Assembly: GCA_003864495.1 (NCBI GenBank)
Contig: ML133462.1
Span: forward strand, 489,274 to 553,273
Reading direction: 5' to 3'
DNA length: 64,000 bases
From: Nemopilema nomurai
Taxonomy: Eukaryota; Cnidaria; Scyphozoa; Rhizostomeae; Rhizostomatidae
Part shown: one piece after another, positions 51,610 through 62,821 of the stretch
Numbering within the stretch: the stretch's first letter is position 1
Layout: every line of letters starts with the position of its first letter
Made by a program: the position numbers and the translations under genes
Notes under the pieces: model-generated
What the model was told of the DNA's origin: nothing
The model's database searches: none
The model's input: only the letters and a program-made list of their open reading frames with translations

Positions 51610-53458
51610 ATAGATATTATAACAAATAGTTGCACTGACTATAATGTACCCGGTATAATGTTTCTTCTTGATGAAATTACTTACTCGAAGATGCTTTCAA
51701 AATTAATTAAACTGATGAATGCTCGATGAAAAAATGCCTTAAATGACAATGTGATCTTTAACTTCTAATCAAACCAAAGTTTGGCCCTTGAGCAATTTAG
51801 AAAATATCTGTTCATCGTTCCGTTTTTTGTCAAAACTGGAAAATGCAAAACAGAAAAAATATAAATCCAACATAAAAAAGTTGATATTTAGGTTCCAGTT
51901 AGAATTGAATAATCGTCAATTGCTACAATTATTGGCAGGGGAACCATTCGGAACACTGATAAAATGACCCGCGGCTCACAATTGAACTGCGATGATTATT
52001 GCAAACTGCTTTTGCTTCGCTGTCTCTCAGCACGCTTTCTTCACCAATCTTGTACCGTGCCTGTTAATTTTGTTGAGGTTCTCGCTTTGTTCCGTGTATT
52101 TGTCTATTTATCAAATTACTATTATCAAATGCAAGACGCTATACTAATGAAATCCAGAATGGTTCAGACCTTAAATGCTTTTGTCGATGATTTTCCAAGT
52201 GTAGCAGAAAGACGTCCTGTCTCAAGCAGTTACCTTCAGAATTTGGATTCCAGATTGGTTTATTGATAGGCTAGTAACAAAAGCTGATTGCCTTCTTTTC
52301 AAATGGAAGTATTTCAAGATTCTCCAGTTAGAACTTAAATTAGTTTTGACAAGACCACGACTATGTGCACCAGGGCTTTTTGCACACATAATGAAAGTAT
52401 TTATACCTATTGTGGCAATGTTCGGGCACACATTTCATGCTGCCTTTCATACGGCATTCAAAATGCGTGCATCGGAGTGCCCTTGGGCATATCACGTTCC
52501 TTCCAGAGATCCTGGCTGATCATTGACAGGACAGCTTGTCGTAGCAGAGACTGTTTTGGGTTGCTGGCGAATAACAATGTCTCCTGCTTTTATTATGTTT
52601 GTGTCTGCTTTGCTCAACAATAGGAATCGGTGAGACGATTTCGATCGACTATTCTCAATTTCCTATAATGTTAAGGCGGATGCAGCAGGCACCATTACTT
52701 GTCTCTTATAATTTGGCATCGATAAAAAAGCTCAGCATGCATTACATTGCTTTAACATCCAAAAGCAACTTCTAGGGTAAACTAGTAGGTGTTTGGCTTG
52801 CATTTTACCGACATGCGCTTGTGCCACGCTGCAGGAACATGTTACCATCCAATAGGCCTGACCTGTTTCAACACCGAAAGCATAACAAAAGCGCTGAAGC
52901 ATGCAATGGTACCTCCAGGATATGTGTTACCAATACTGCTTGAAGAACGTTTGCATAGTGAAGTCTCCAAGATCATAATGCTATGCAGATGCTAAGTGAA
53001 GTGAAGTCTCCAAGATCATCAACCAAGTGCCAAAGTATTTTGAGGCACACCCAACTTTTCGTGAAATGCTGTGATTGCCTTGAATGTTGTTAATTGAAAA
53101 TATTTGAAAAGCTGACCCCTATCATGCCGATTGACACTCACCAGAAGCCATTCACATCACATTCACTCTATTTTTGCATCTTTTACATTGGAGAAAAATC
53201 ATTAATTCGTTTACGAAGATCGCCCCAAACATTATGCTAGAAGATTTAAGTCTACCACGATTCCCAATACTAACGATCGGCTTTAGGTGTAGAGATGGAG
53301 GGACTGAAGAAAAGCAAGAAGCTCAAAGAACTCCGGGTAGGTTTTATTGATTGAGCGCCCGAAGAGGTGTCGTTCAACAACATATTTTTCATTTAATCTA
53401 CCGAAAATTAGTCCATGCAATGCTAGAGTGATTTTAGTAGCTCGCATTCGATTGCAAA

Positions 53459-54625
53459 GGCTTTTTTACTGATGAAAATGGAAGATGAAATGCTCCTGTT
53501 CTTTGACTTGTAAAGTGCTCTCTAAGGCGAAGATGGCTTTTCTTCTGATGAAAAAGAAAGATGAAATTTCTCCTGTTCTTTGACTTGTAAAGTGCTCTCT
53601 AAGGCGAAGATGGCTTTTTTACTGATGAAAATGGAAGATGAAATTTCTCCTGTTCTTTGACTTGTAAAGTGCTCTCTAAGGCGAAGATGGCATTTTCACT
53701 GATGAAAAAGAAAGATGGAATTTCTCCTGTTCTTTGACTTATAAAGTGCTCTCTAAGGCGAAGATGGCTCTTTTACTGATGAAAATGGAAGATGAAATGC
53801 TCCTGTTCTTTGACTTGTAAAGTGCTCTCTAAGGCGAAGATGGCTTTTCTTCTGATGAAAAAGAAAGATGAAATTTCTCCTGTTCTTTGACTTGTAAAGT
53901 GCTCTCTAAGGCGAAGATGGCATTTTTACTGATGAAAATGGAAGATGAAATTTCTCCTGTTCTTTGACTTGTAAAGTACTCTCTAAGGCGAAGATGGCTT
54001 TTTTACTGATGAAAATGGAAGATGAAATGCTCCTGTTCTTTGACTTGTAAAGTGCTCTCTAAGGCGAAGATGGCTTTTCTTCTGATGAAAAAGAAAGATG
54101 AAATTTCTCCTGTTCTTTGACTTGTAAAGTGCTCTCTAAGGCGAAGATGGCTCTTTTACTGATGAAAATGGAAGATGAAATGCTCCTGTTCTTTGACTTG
54201 TAAAGTGCTCTCTAAGGCGAAGATGGCTTTTCTTCTGATGAAAAAGAAAGATGAAATTTCTCCTGTTCTTTGACTTGTAAAGTGCTCTCCAAGGCGAAGA
54301 TGGTTTTTCTTCTGATGAAAAAGAAAGATGAAATTTCTCCTGTTCTTTGACTTGTAAAGTGCTCTCCAAGGCGAAGATGGCTTTTTTACTGATGAAAAAG
54401 AAAAATGAAATTTATCCTGTTCTTTGACTTGTAAAGTGCTCTCCAAGGCGAAGATGGCTTTTTTACTGATGAAAATGGAAGATGAAATTTACCCCGTTCT
54501 TTGACTTGCAAAGAGATCTCTAAGGCGAAGATGGCTCTTTTACTGATGAAAATGGAAGATGAAATTTACCCTGTTCTTTGACTTGTAAAGTGCTCTCTAA
54601 GGCGAAGATGGCTTTCCTTTTGTCT
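53459..54625. repeat. 76/77-bp minisatellite, about 15 units
   Basis: The boundary motif AAGGCGAAGATGG recurs at 53524, 53601, 53678, 53755, 53831, 53908, 53985, 54061, 54138, 54214, 54291, 54368, 54445, 54522 and 54599. Steps are 77 bp except three of 76 bp. Each unit carries CTGATGAAAA and TGTTCTTTGACTTGTAAAG. Units with AAATGCTCC are 76 bp and are followed by a unit with CTTTTCTTCTGATG, giving recurrent two-unit blocks. The end units are degenerate. Confidence 0.97.
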
Positions 54626-55198
54626 AATGAAAAACGAAATGTTGGCAGATGCAATATGATGGAAAGAATAGAACGTAGCACATTTTCTGTTGGCTAGGCC
54701 ACTATCTCATTGGTGACAGCCTCCTAGATAAACGAAATTGATGACGAAATAAATATTCTTATTCTATTGCGGGTACTTATCTTCGTTGATCTTCTTATCG
54801 AATTGGTCGGATCAGCGATAAGGAGAGCATTGGAAATAAATCTGTCACTAAGTTGTCAAAATGTGTCAGCTGCTATCTTCCTAAGGGCACGTCATTTGCC
54901 AAATCAATTGATACAACGGATGTGGCATTACTGTTATGGCAAGGTACAATAGCACCTTGGTGCATTATATGACACTTCGACTTTTCAGACACTTGCAGTA
55001 GGATCTTCATCTAACCCCAAACGAAGAATTGTCAAAAATCTTCCCAATAACCAATGAGTTGCCTGAGCACTCAAGAGCAAGAGAGTACACTCCCCAATTG
55101 ATCAAAAAACTAGGCCTATGAACTGTAACTGCAACAGCACGCCGACGAAAACCATAATTTCTGTGATTGTCAGTGTGTTTCTCGATGTAACATAGCAA

Positions 55199-55255
55199 CT
55201 AGCAAATCAATGGAAGCTTTGCAGCTAGCAAATCAATGGAAGTTCCACAGCTAGC
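55199..55255. repeat. 26-bp tandem duplication
   Basis: CTAGCAAATCAATGGAAG plus eight bases, twice, with a third partial copy CTAGCAGATC. Confidence 0.85.
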
Positions 55256-55885
55256 AGATCGAGGCTTTACTGGGATTTTGAAAAGAAAGATGCAAAATTG
55301 GCCAACTTCTTGTTGCAGATGATCACCATATTAAAGGAGAAAGCATTAAACAAACTCTGATACAAAATTTTCTGACATTCGATTAATTTTCTGAAATTGA
55401 ATGAATCTCCAATATAAAATGAATTGTTAATTCGTAGGCCCGGTTAATGGCTGAAAAGAAAGGGTGCGAATGATAAGGGAACATAAATTAAAGTCTTTCT
55501 TTTGTCAAACGGTTTCTCTTTTCTGCGCAGTATTTGCATTGCGCATATCTTTTTAATTGCAAATCCAATGTAAAGCGAAAGGTTTATCATCATGTTTTGC
55601 TATGAATATTGGACAAGTTTGTTATTGCAAAGGACATTCTGAGGTTAAAGCAAAAACATCACCTTCGGTTTAATCGGTTATGGCAGCTGACGATAAAAAG
55701 GTGGCTTTTAATTTACGCGATAAACCAATGTTTATCATGTTCAAGAAAAGAAAAGGAACTTTCAATTGCAAGCTGAATAGGAGTACTTCCTGTCCACAAC
55801 ATCATATCTATTGCATCCCATATCAGTGTTACCCTTTATCAGTGTCTTTTTCGTTTTCTACTGTCCCCCGATCAAGGTGAAAATA

Positions 55886-55891
55886 TATAAA
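55886..55891 (+). promoter_or_regulatory. TATA box of second VWC gene
   Basis: TATAAA within ATATATAAATGC, 81 bp before the ATG, matching the paralogue's core promoter spacing. Confidence 0.65.
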
Positions 55892-55966
55892 TGCTCTCCA
55901 CTTTTGAAGTTAGTTCATCTACTCTCATCGACTTCGATGAAAAGGAAGACTCAAGAGACAGTTAAA

Positions 55967-56026
55967 ATGATTTTCCAATACATCGTTGTACTCTTCTGCC
56001 AACTCGCAGTGGCTTCGGCAACCCAG
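55967..56026 (+). CDS. VWC paralogue 2, exon 1 (signal peptide)
   Basis: 20 codons, MIFQYIVVLFCQLAVASATQ, donor CAG|GTGAGT. Confidence 0.87.
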
Positions 56027-58345
56027 GTGAGTCTGTTTATTGATACTTTCAGTGATTCTCTTGTTCCAAATCTCATGACATTCTTTGCTCCAAACACTCT
56101 GAATGTCAAAAACTGATTTCTGGAGACCATTATAACGAGCTCTTCCACTTCCAGTGTTAACCGTGATTGTATCAGGGTTATGTAGTGCTTACACGCACAG
56201 TGGCAAACCAAGCACCTACGATCCACCATCCTTGGTTTTGCAGTTAAAATATTGGTCATTCTCAGTATACTCTGCTAAGAGAAAAACTGTCTTTTCTTCC
56301 AGGAAGTAGTGACCAATCCACCATTACCATACGATCGTAAGTGATCAGTTGATTGTCATCTGAGATCATGTTGACTAAAGCTCTTTGCTTTTTCATATAT
56401 GTTTACTTCAAGTCAGTTGATACGAAAGTTAAGCATTTAAAGCCACAATAGCTTAACAATACTTTGATAATCATAATTTTTCAATCACCACGCTTCCTTC
56501 ACTTTTTCAATAACAAATACTCAACAATCTTCTGACATTGCGTTTCAGCTTGTATTGACGTCGTTTGCCCAGCAATGCCGTCCTACATGGCGTGTCATAG
56601 AACATACACACCCCCTGGTGGTTGCTGTCCTGTTTGTGGTGAGGTTCTTCTTGCTCCCTAGAGCCAGTGCATTCATCAGCTAGAGCCAATCGTTGGGTTT
56701 TCTTTATTAATTAATCAATTTCTGCATACTCCCCAGGGGAGCCTGCGCTGACGATATAACAGCTTGATAGAGAAATTAGACTGTTCATGTAGACTAAACC
56801 GGATAAAAGTCAAGCAAAATTTACAAGCGTAAAAAGTGACAGATTAACAGTACTAAGGCTACCATTTCTATTTTTGAGAAATTTTGAAGCAAAATTTTAA
56901 TTAGTTCAATTTGTAGGCCGATTCCAATCCAATCCTTTACATTTCATACAGATTTGGTACTCTCGCGTTGAAGCTTTTTTCATTCTTGAAAGCCTTGCAT
57001 TTTGCAGAGCATTGATCCACTTACGTATCCTTTTAGCCTGCGTGGATGAGAAAAATGTTGCACATGAAGTAGGGGTGACGTTCCTTCTCAAGAAGGACAA
57101 CAACTGCTATGGATGTCAGTGCAGCAACATGGATGGCGCCAAAGTAGCATCGTGCTTCCAGATGTACTGCCTTCCTCCTAATTGTGCAGCAGAACAGCAG
57201 TATCAACTCCCAGACAGTTGCTGCAAAGGATGCCTATGTAAGTGAATAGTTTAAAGCCATACCGCTAACGTTGAAATGCTTAAGACATAAGAACAGTTTA
57301 AGCATTGCGCAACATTTATTTCGAAACAAGTGATAGATTCTTCTATATGCAAGAAAGACTTGATTGAAGACTTGAAACTTGTGAGCTATTTTCTTGCGAA
57401 CTTAAAAGAGTAGAGGCATCACTTTTGTGTTACTGTATATGCTAAATGATCCTCTTTGCGAAAATGCCAATAACTATTTCAAAGCATCGATTATAGATAC
57501 ATAATATGATTCCTTGAAAGGCACCAACACCACTTTTAATTTTTTCTTATGCACAATTGATATTAGAAGTTCCACTAGTTTCTTTTTCAAAGACCTAATA
57601 CATGACTGAATTGTAGAAATGAATGCTATGCCTGCTCTTTCTAATTTCTTTTTTGAATATCTATGCAGAAACTAAACTACAGCTTTGCTTTTAGCACCGC
57701 CGACATTTCCACCGTTTCCTGCTTTCCCAGCCTTTAGAGATGCTAAACGCAAACGAGGAAGCAGGTATGTTTTCTTCCAGAGTATGCTTTTTCATCATTT
57801 TTGGTATGGCTCAAGCCATTTGCTTTGGGCTTATGTTCAAGTCCTCTAGAGGCAAACATCTTTGCAAACGCATTGATATCGTACGAATATGAGTTAGCAT
57901 GACAGAGAAACAACTAGTTCCTCTATTTTAAAATAGCGAGACAGACGAAGATGCTAAGGAAAGCAGAGTTTTTAGACACTGCTCAGAAACCGGGCTGAGG
58001 AAAATAAGACATAAGCACTTAGGCACGGATTAAACCAAGAGCACTAATTTTCATGATATGTTCTACTACAATCAAATTTGAAAGCTTACAAAGTGTATCA
58101 CTCGTTTAGAAACTGTAAAAATTGTATTCGAATCCAGTAAGACAAGTATATACTCTGGATCCAAGAATCCTTTTTGCACAGAATATTTGTTTCATTAGGC
58201 AAAAAACTTGAAAAAAAAAGATTTCGTTGACAAAGGCTACTTCGAAAAAGATTATTTCGAATTCATTTACTTTCTACTGTTGAAGGTGAAAATGTTATTG
58301 AATTTTAATGCCCAAACTAATCAGTAAATACTTAATTTCAGGTAA
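55967..58345 (+). CDS. Secreted cysteine-rich VWC-domain protein, paralogue 2
   Basis: Exons 55967-56026, 56303-56336, 56549-56638, 57037-57237, 57695-57764 and probably 58342-58345 give 152 aa. The layout repeats paralogue 1: signal peptide MIFQYIVVLFCQLAVASA, a 34-bp exon 2, a 90-bp six-Cys exon (CIDVVCPAMP ... GGCCPVCG), a ten-Cys VWC exon (CYGCQCSNMDG ... DSCCKGC), then a Pro/Phe-rich tail (PPTFPPFPAFPAF). Phases are 0,1,1,1,2. The tail ends DAKRKRGSR, which contains a furin-type basic cluster. The last exon would supply only G plus TAA. If unspliced, the reading continues about 28 codons into the intron, so the C-terminus is less sure than the rest. Confidence 0.83.
56303..56336 (+). CDS. 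VWC paralogue 2, exon 2
   Basis: 34 bp, EVVTNPPLPYD plus one base, acceptor TTTTCTTCCAG, donor GATC|GTAAGT. Confidence 0.85.
56549..56638 (+). CDS. VWC paralogue 2, exon 3 (six-Cys module)
   Basis: 90 bp, acceptor TTGCGTTTCAG, PCIDVVCPAMPSYMACHR then TYTPPGGCCPVCG, donor GTG|GTGAGG. Confidence 0.9.
57037..57237 (+). CDS. VWC paralogue 2, exon 4 (VWC domain)
   Basis: 201 bp, acceptor CCTTTTAG, ten cysteines, including NNCYGCQCSNMDG and SCCKGC, donor CTAT|GTAAGT. The acceptor is fixed by phase 1 and by alignment to ACSNERG of paralogue 1. Confidence 0.9.
57695..57764 (+). CDS. VWC paralogue 2, exon 5 (Pro-rich tail)
   Basis: 70 bp, acceptor TTTGCTTTTAG, SPPTFPPFPAFPAF then RDAKRKRGS, donor GCAG|GTATGT. 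It ends in phase 2, unlike exon 5 of paralogue 1. Confidence 0.78.
58342..58345 (+). CDS. VWC paralogue 2, possible terminal exon
   Basis: Acceptor CTTAATTTCAG, then G-TAA, which completes Arg and stops. The rest would be 3' UTR, with AATAAA at 58771-58776. Inferred from phase only. Confidence 0.4.
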
Positions 58346-60203
58346 TGATGAAACGAATTGGAACGAACCTTGCTCAAGCATCACATGAAACAAAATATAT
58401 GCATTAACTCATATTAAACATAACTTATATTATATTATTGTCAGTGATATTTACAACATTAAAACATTTGAGCAGCTATTTATCTATATTTTTCTTTTAA
58501 TCTATAACTTAAATGACAGTTCACTTCAAACTAGTCAGTGTGTTAATAAGGACAAAGTAAGTCAATTTTCTTGGACAGAATCCAGAAAACAGTGTGCCTT
58601 AGTAACATTATTATGTGAGTTGCAAGCTATAGGGGCTGGAGATGAACAAACGCTTCGTACTGCAAAACTTCAAAAAATTAATAACAGCGGAAACATAATT
58701 TTTAAATACTGAAAACATATTTTAATCTGACAGATTATGCAAACATTGGAAGGTAACCAAAAGCTGGGAAAATAAACTTCTAAATAGAAATGTGCTAGGT
58801 TCTCCACGGGGGGTTTATTTATTTTAATGTGATAAGTTTGTTTTCATGTGATCAGACATCAACTGCAAGGCTTGAAAGCCGAAGATTAACGAAGCGAAAA
58901 TAATGACTCAGAAATTTTTGCAATTTGGGTATACGCTTTCCATTTACCACGACTCAATGATTTTAATGACAACTATGAAAACACTTATTTTGCAAAAACA
59001 GTAACCTATAAACAGTTGATAGCCTGTCAACAAACGAAATGTGAATATATGACAGGTGGGCGTAAGATGCCAAATATTCATATCAGAATTCGAAGTCTTT
59101 GTATATGATGAGTAGCACCAAGACAGCGCGGTGAGCAATAGATGCGCAGTCAAAGTGATGCGGAGGCGCGCTAGAATTCTGGCGCTTCCAACCACAGCTT
59201 GGTAAATAAAGGCGAGCTATTGGCTGCCATTTCTTCTCCTTGTAGACCTTTCGCCTTTCCAGGATTCAACATTCTCTGAGACGATTTACTAATTCATTCT
59301 AATTGTTTTGTTTTGTCAGTTTACTTGAAAAAATCCTTTTTGTTAACTGATTGTCATGATAGTCATGCGCATGCGCTAACACAATATCCTCTATTAACTA
59401 GAATGTTGAAGCTCTAATTGAAATGACCTCCTTCGTGAATTGGAAGGAATCTTGTATATCCAGTTTTACCAAATATGAAAACGACAAGGGTCTGGAATGC
59501 AATTAAAGGAATCCCAAAAGGAATCTATTAAAATCTGGCCATGATTTCTTTGACTAAGTTCAGAAAGAGACCTTTATTCTTTCAAGCGAGGTTGCTGGCA
59601 GATTCTTGTGAAAGTTTGCTTGACTTTACAACCATTCTTGATCAATGACAATTTTAGCCTTGTTGCGTTTAAGGTTTTAGAAAACTCGAAATTTATTTAT
59701 AATTAAAGACAACATTTCCTTAATTTAGTGTTTTCACTGTCACGAACTGGTTAATAGTTTAAAAGATGTAATTCAAATCCGGTCCCTTAGTTACAATCAC
59801 TTTACCTTGGTTGGTTTTACCTTTACCCCTAACTTATTCACTTTACCCCTATCTTCTTCTACGTCTCCAACTACCTCATCCCCTGTTATATGCAATGGCA
59901 GCTTTAAGCTTTCAATCCACCTTTCTCCCCTGTTTTCTTTCCATTATTTCTCCCCACCCCTTCACAATGTGCACAAGAACCGTAAACTTTTCACTGGCAT
60001 TTCCCCCAAATCTCTATATGCTACATCTGCAACAATAGCCGAAAAAATACGATTGATAAACAAACAAATCTAATGGAAGCACGACAAACTTATTAAACAG
60101 TTAACATTTAGAGGATTTAACAATTGCGCATAGTATTTACAGTACAGAGTGATGAAAAGAATCTATTGGGGTATCTCGCACGAATCCGACTTGTGCCAAA
60201 AGG
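58346..60203. other. 3' UTR and intergenic region before RSPH1
   Basis: Nothing coding was recognised. An 88-aa ORF at 59807-60073 is a Ser/Pro/Leu-rich chance ORF over a CT-rich stretch. The gene pair converges here (VWC plus, RSPH1 minus). Confidence 0.6.
59692..59697 (-). promoter_or_regulatory. Possible polyadenylation signal for RSPH1
   Basis: AATAAA on the minus strand, about 510 bp past the RSPH1 stop. Confidence 0.35.
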
Positions 60204-60388
60204 CTAGGAGTTGAGAAGAGTCATTCTTCCACTGGTCAGCCATTTTGGCCTAGTCAGCAGTATAGGCTCATCGTCTTCGTTGTTCCCTTGTACAACCTGC
60301 TCTTCGAGTGTGTACTCCCCAAACAGCTCACAGCCAATGTCGAAACGGTACTTTCCTTGTCCCTTGGGAACATCGTCCTCAAAGCGAC
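60204..60388 (-). CDS. RSPH1: RSPH1 exon 4 (terminal)
   Basis: Acceptor [31 protein letters not shown], ending with TAG at 60206-60204. Confidence 0.93.
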
Positions 60389-62821
60389 CTGCAACATGAT
60401 CTAATTATGAGAGTGTTGCACCCCTAATGACATCAGAGTTAGCAATGAACATTCTCTGTGGCAATGGGAAAGCGTATGCTGTTTTTACCAAGAGGCAAAT
60501 CACTCCGAATAGATCTCGTACACCTTTTGTGAAAATCTTATTGTTTTATCAAAAACTCCCTGGAAATCCTGTTGTTTTCATGAAAATCTCGTACGCTATT
60601 TGCAAGAGTGAATTGCCTCTCTTTTTTTAATTATCATTCTCTAGAACTTTGAACATCAATTTTGAGCGCTAATTGTTAAAGGAGCTAATCGGGTAATTAA
60701 CCGGGTAAATAAGGGGCCATCATACCAGTGACATACTGTAAAATATATGTACCCTCTGCCTGTGTTTTGCGCTGAAATGAATGTTGCCCTCTTAGCTAAT
60801 CACACGATTGACAGGCGTTTTAATTACACTAAAATAAAACGACCGGCAGGCATTGCGCAAAGACTTGGAAACGAGTCACTGTGAAGGCGCGATTCCTAGG
60901 TATCATAACACTTTCGTCCATTGCCATGATGGTCTTCAACTTATTTAACCACGCTAACTTGAAATAAATAAACAAGTATCAACACGGAGGTCACAGAAGA
61001 CTTCACTGCCCTCTAATTATTCCAAAATATTTTTTTTCATGTATAAGATGTAGAGTCTCTTTCTTCCATTCAATACAAACTACAAATACTTTGATATCAC
61101 CATTTCGTTAGCAAATAGGATTGGCATGGGTCAACACGTACCGCTGAACTTGTGATTGGCATGCACTATATCGCCGGGGCCCTTCTTCCGTCCTCCTTCC
61201 CACATGCCTCTGTAGCTCGTTCCTGTCGCTGCGTACGTGTACACCCCGTAGCCGTGCTTCTTGTGTTCGTACCAGTCTCCCTCGTAAGTGTCGCCGTTGG
61301 CGTAGCGGTATATGCCATGGCCGTTGCGCTGGTCGTCCACCCAGCTGCCCTCGTATCTCGATCCATCGGGGTATATAAATGTTCCTATACAGACATGACA
61401 ACAAGAATGAGCAGACCATACGTGGGAACGATTTGTCGACTGGTGTAACTTATAATTAATCATTTACATTTACAATATTTATTCTATAAAGGCTGATCTG
61501 CATCACAATCGTTGCCGTCACAAGAGGGTTTCTAAATTCTATTATATCTAGATTTAGTAGCACTGCATAGAAGCCAGAGGCACAGAAGGAACATGCAGCT
61601 CACGAAAGTACCCCTATCCTGCTTATATGTGCCCCCTTCCAACTAAATATGTGCTTCCCACACCCTTCTAAAACTAGCCTTTATGCCTACCCTCTTCCAA
61701 CCATATCAGCTTTTCTATGAATCCATACATACCCTGTCCGTGCTTTTTTCCGCTGGTGTACTCCCCAACGTACTTTGCTAGGTTCTTGAAACGGTATGTC
61801 CCGTGTCCATGCCGCTTCCCATTCTGGTACTGGCCCTCGTAGGTGTCTCCGTTTGGAAGTGTTGCTTTTCCATAACCGTGTCTCTCATCGTTTTCATTTC
61901 TGTCCCCTTCGTAATCCTGTCAAAGGAACAGATCATGCTCTATCATTTGGTTGTTCTATTGGCAAAGAGTGCTCTCAAATTATTTTCACGCACACTGTTG
62001 ATGCCAAATGCAATTTTACAGACATGGTGCTCTCAACATTTTTTGACCTCATTGAATTATCAATTTTTGATTTCACTGTAGCCTGAAAATGCAAGTGATA
62101 AAAGAACGAAATCTTGTATTTCAAGGCCTAAGTCAGTTTGAACTCGTTACTGATGACCGCATCTCTAGCCAGCCTCGAACCCATTTGATGTTTTACTGCA
62201 GTCTTAACCCTTCTAAGAAATTTCTATTAATCAATAGCGCGTTCAATGACTTAGTTTCAGAAAATGCTATGCGAAGTCATCACTAAGTGGTGTATTCCAG
62301 TACAATGCCACGAAAAGGGCTTTAAACCAGGCAACAAGACTAAAGTTATATTCAGTCGTAGACATCAACAAATTGGCTGTATTACGACGGGAATATACCA
62401 CCGTATCTTAACTGTAATAATATATTTAGGCACATGAAATCATAATTTTCAAGACAAGACTGGAGGGGTTTGGTATTGCGACACAGCTGCTACAAACTGG
62501 GGTCCTTCAATATGTAGAATTACCAAGCGAGTTATGTACTATGTAAATATCACAAATAAAATGAACTCATGCAATTGAGGTTTAAATGAAATGTGAAACA
62601 AAATTGGCGTGCAGTGCAATTGATTAAAATTAGAATAACGCAGAGGTAATAGTGGAATAAGATATCAATAAGATTGCTCATCGTAAATACTGCTACGGTA
62701 TATCCAACTTGACATCGCTTCCTAGTATCAATAGGGCCTAAATATTCATTTAAAAGGATTGTTTACATACGCCTAAATGAACTCCTTCATCCTCATCGAA
62801 ATCGTCGGAAACTTCGGACAT
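60204..62821 (-). CDS. RSPH1: RSPH1, radial spoke head component (MORN repeats)
   Basis: RSPH1 is part of the radial spoke head of motile 9+2 cilia and flagella. Exons in transcript order: 62821-62771, 61916-61733, 61384-61142, 60388-60204, in phases 0,1,1, giving 220 aa. After an acidic start ([13 protein letters not shown]), MORN repeats begin near residues 19, 43, 66, 89, 112, 136 and 158. Examples are [36 protein letters not shown] and [18 protein letters not shown]. The [15 protein letters not shown] segment that follows is specific to RSPH1 among MORN proteins. The protein ends [17 protein letters not shown]. Human RSPH1 is 309 aa with a long Glu-rich tail, absent here. Confidence 0.95.
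61142..61384 (-). CDS. RSPH1: RSPH1 exon 3 (MORN 3-6)
   Basis: Acceptor [25 protein letters not shown] through [15 protein letters not shown], donor AGCG|GTACGT. It is GC-richer than its surroundings. Confidence 0.95.
61733..61916 (-). CDS. RSPH1: RSPH1 exon 2 (MORN 1-3)
   Basis: Acceptor [29 protein letters not shown] through [11 protein letters not shown], donor CAGG|GTATGT. Confidence 0.95.
62771..62821 (-). CDS. RSPH1: RSPH1 exon 1
   Basis: 17 codons, [17 protein letters not shown], donor GGC|GTATGT. Confidence 0.9.

Larger units (their letters stand above)
51449..55966. other. Region between the two VWC paralogues
   Basis: 4.5 kb. It holds the 76/77-bp minisatellite (53459-54625), a 26-bp duplication (55199-55255), a weak orphan exon candidate at 53287-53354 and a possibly decayed VWC exon near 52831-52925. 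The 100-aa ORF at 51964-52266 has no recognised motif. Confidence 0.6.

Noticed and set aside
51964..52266. 100-aa plus-strand ORF between the VWC genes
   Set aside because: No recognised domain and no splice structure; ORFs of this length occur by chance in 64 kb.
54136..54446. Overlapping minus-strand ORFs of 77 and 96 aa with repeated motifs
   Set aside because: They run through the 76/77-bp minisatellite. The unit is not a multiple of three, the same words appear in different frames, and there is no start context or splice partner.
61108..61448. Several ORFs in other frames over RSPH1 exon 3
   Set aside because: Shadows caused by the GC-rich exon; the MORN frame is clearly the real one.
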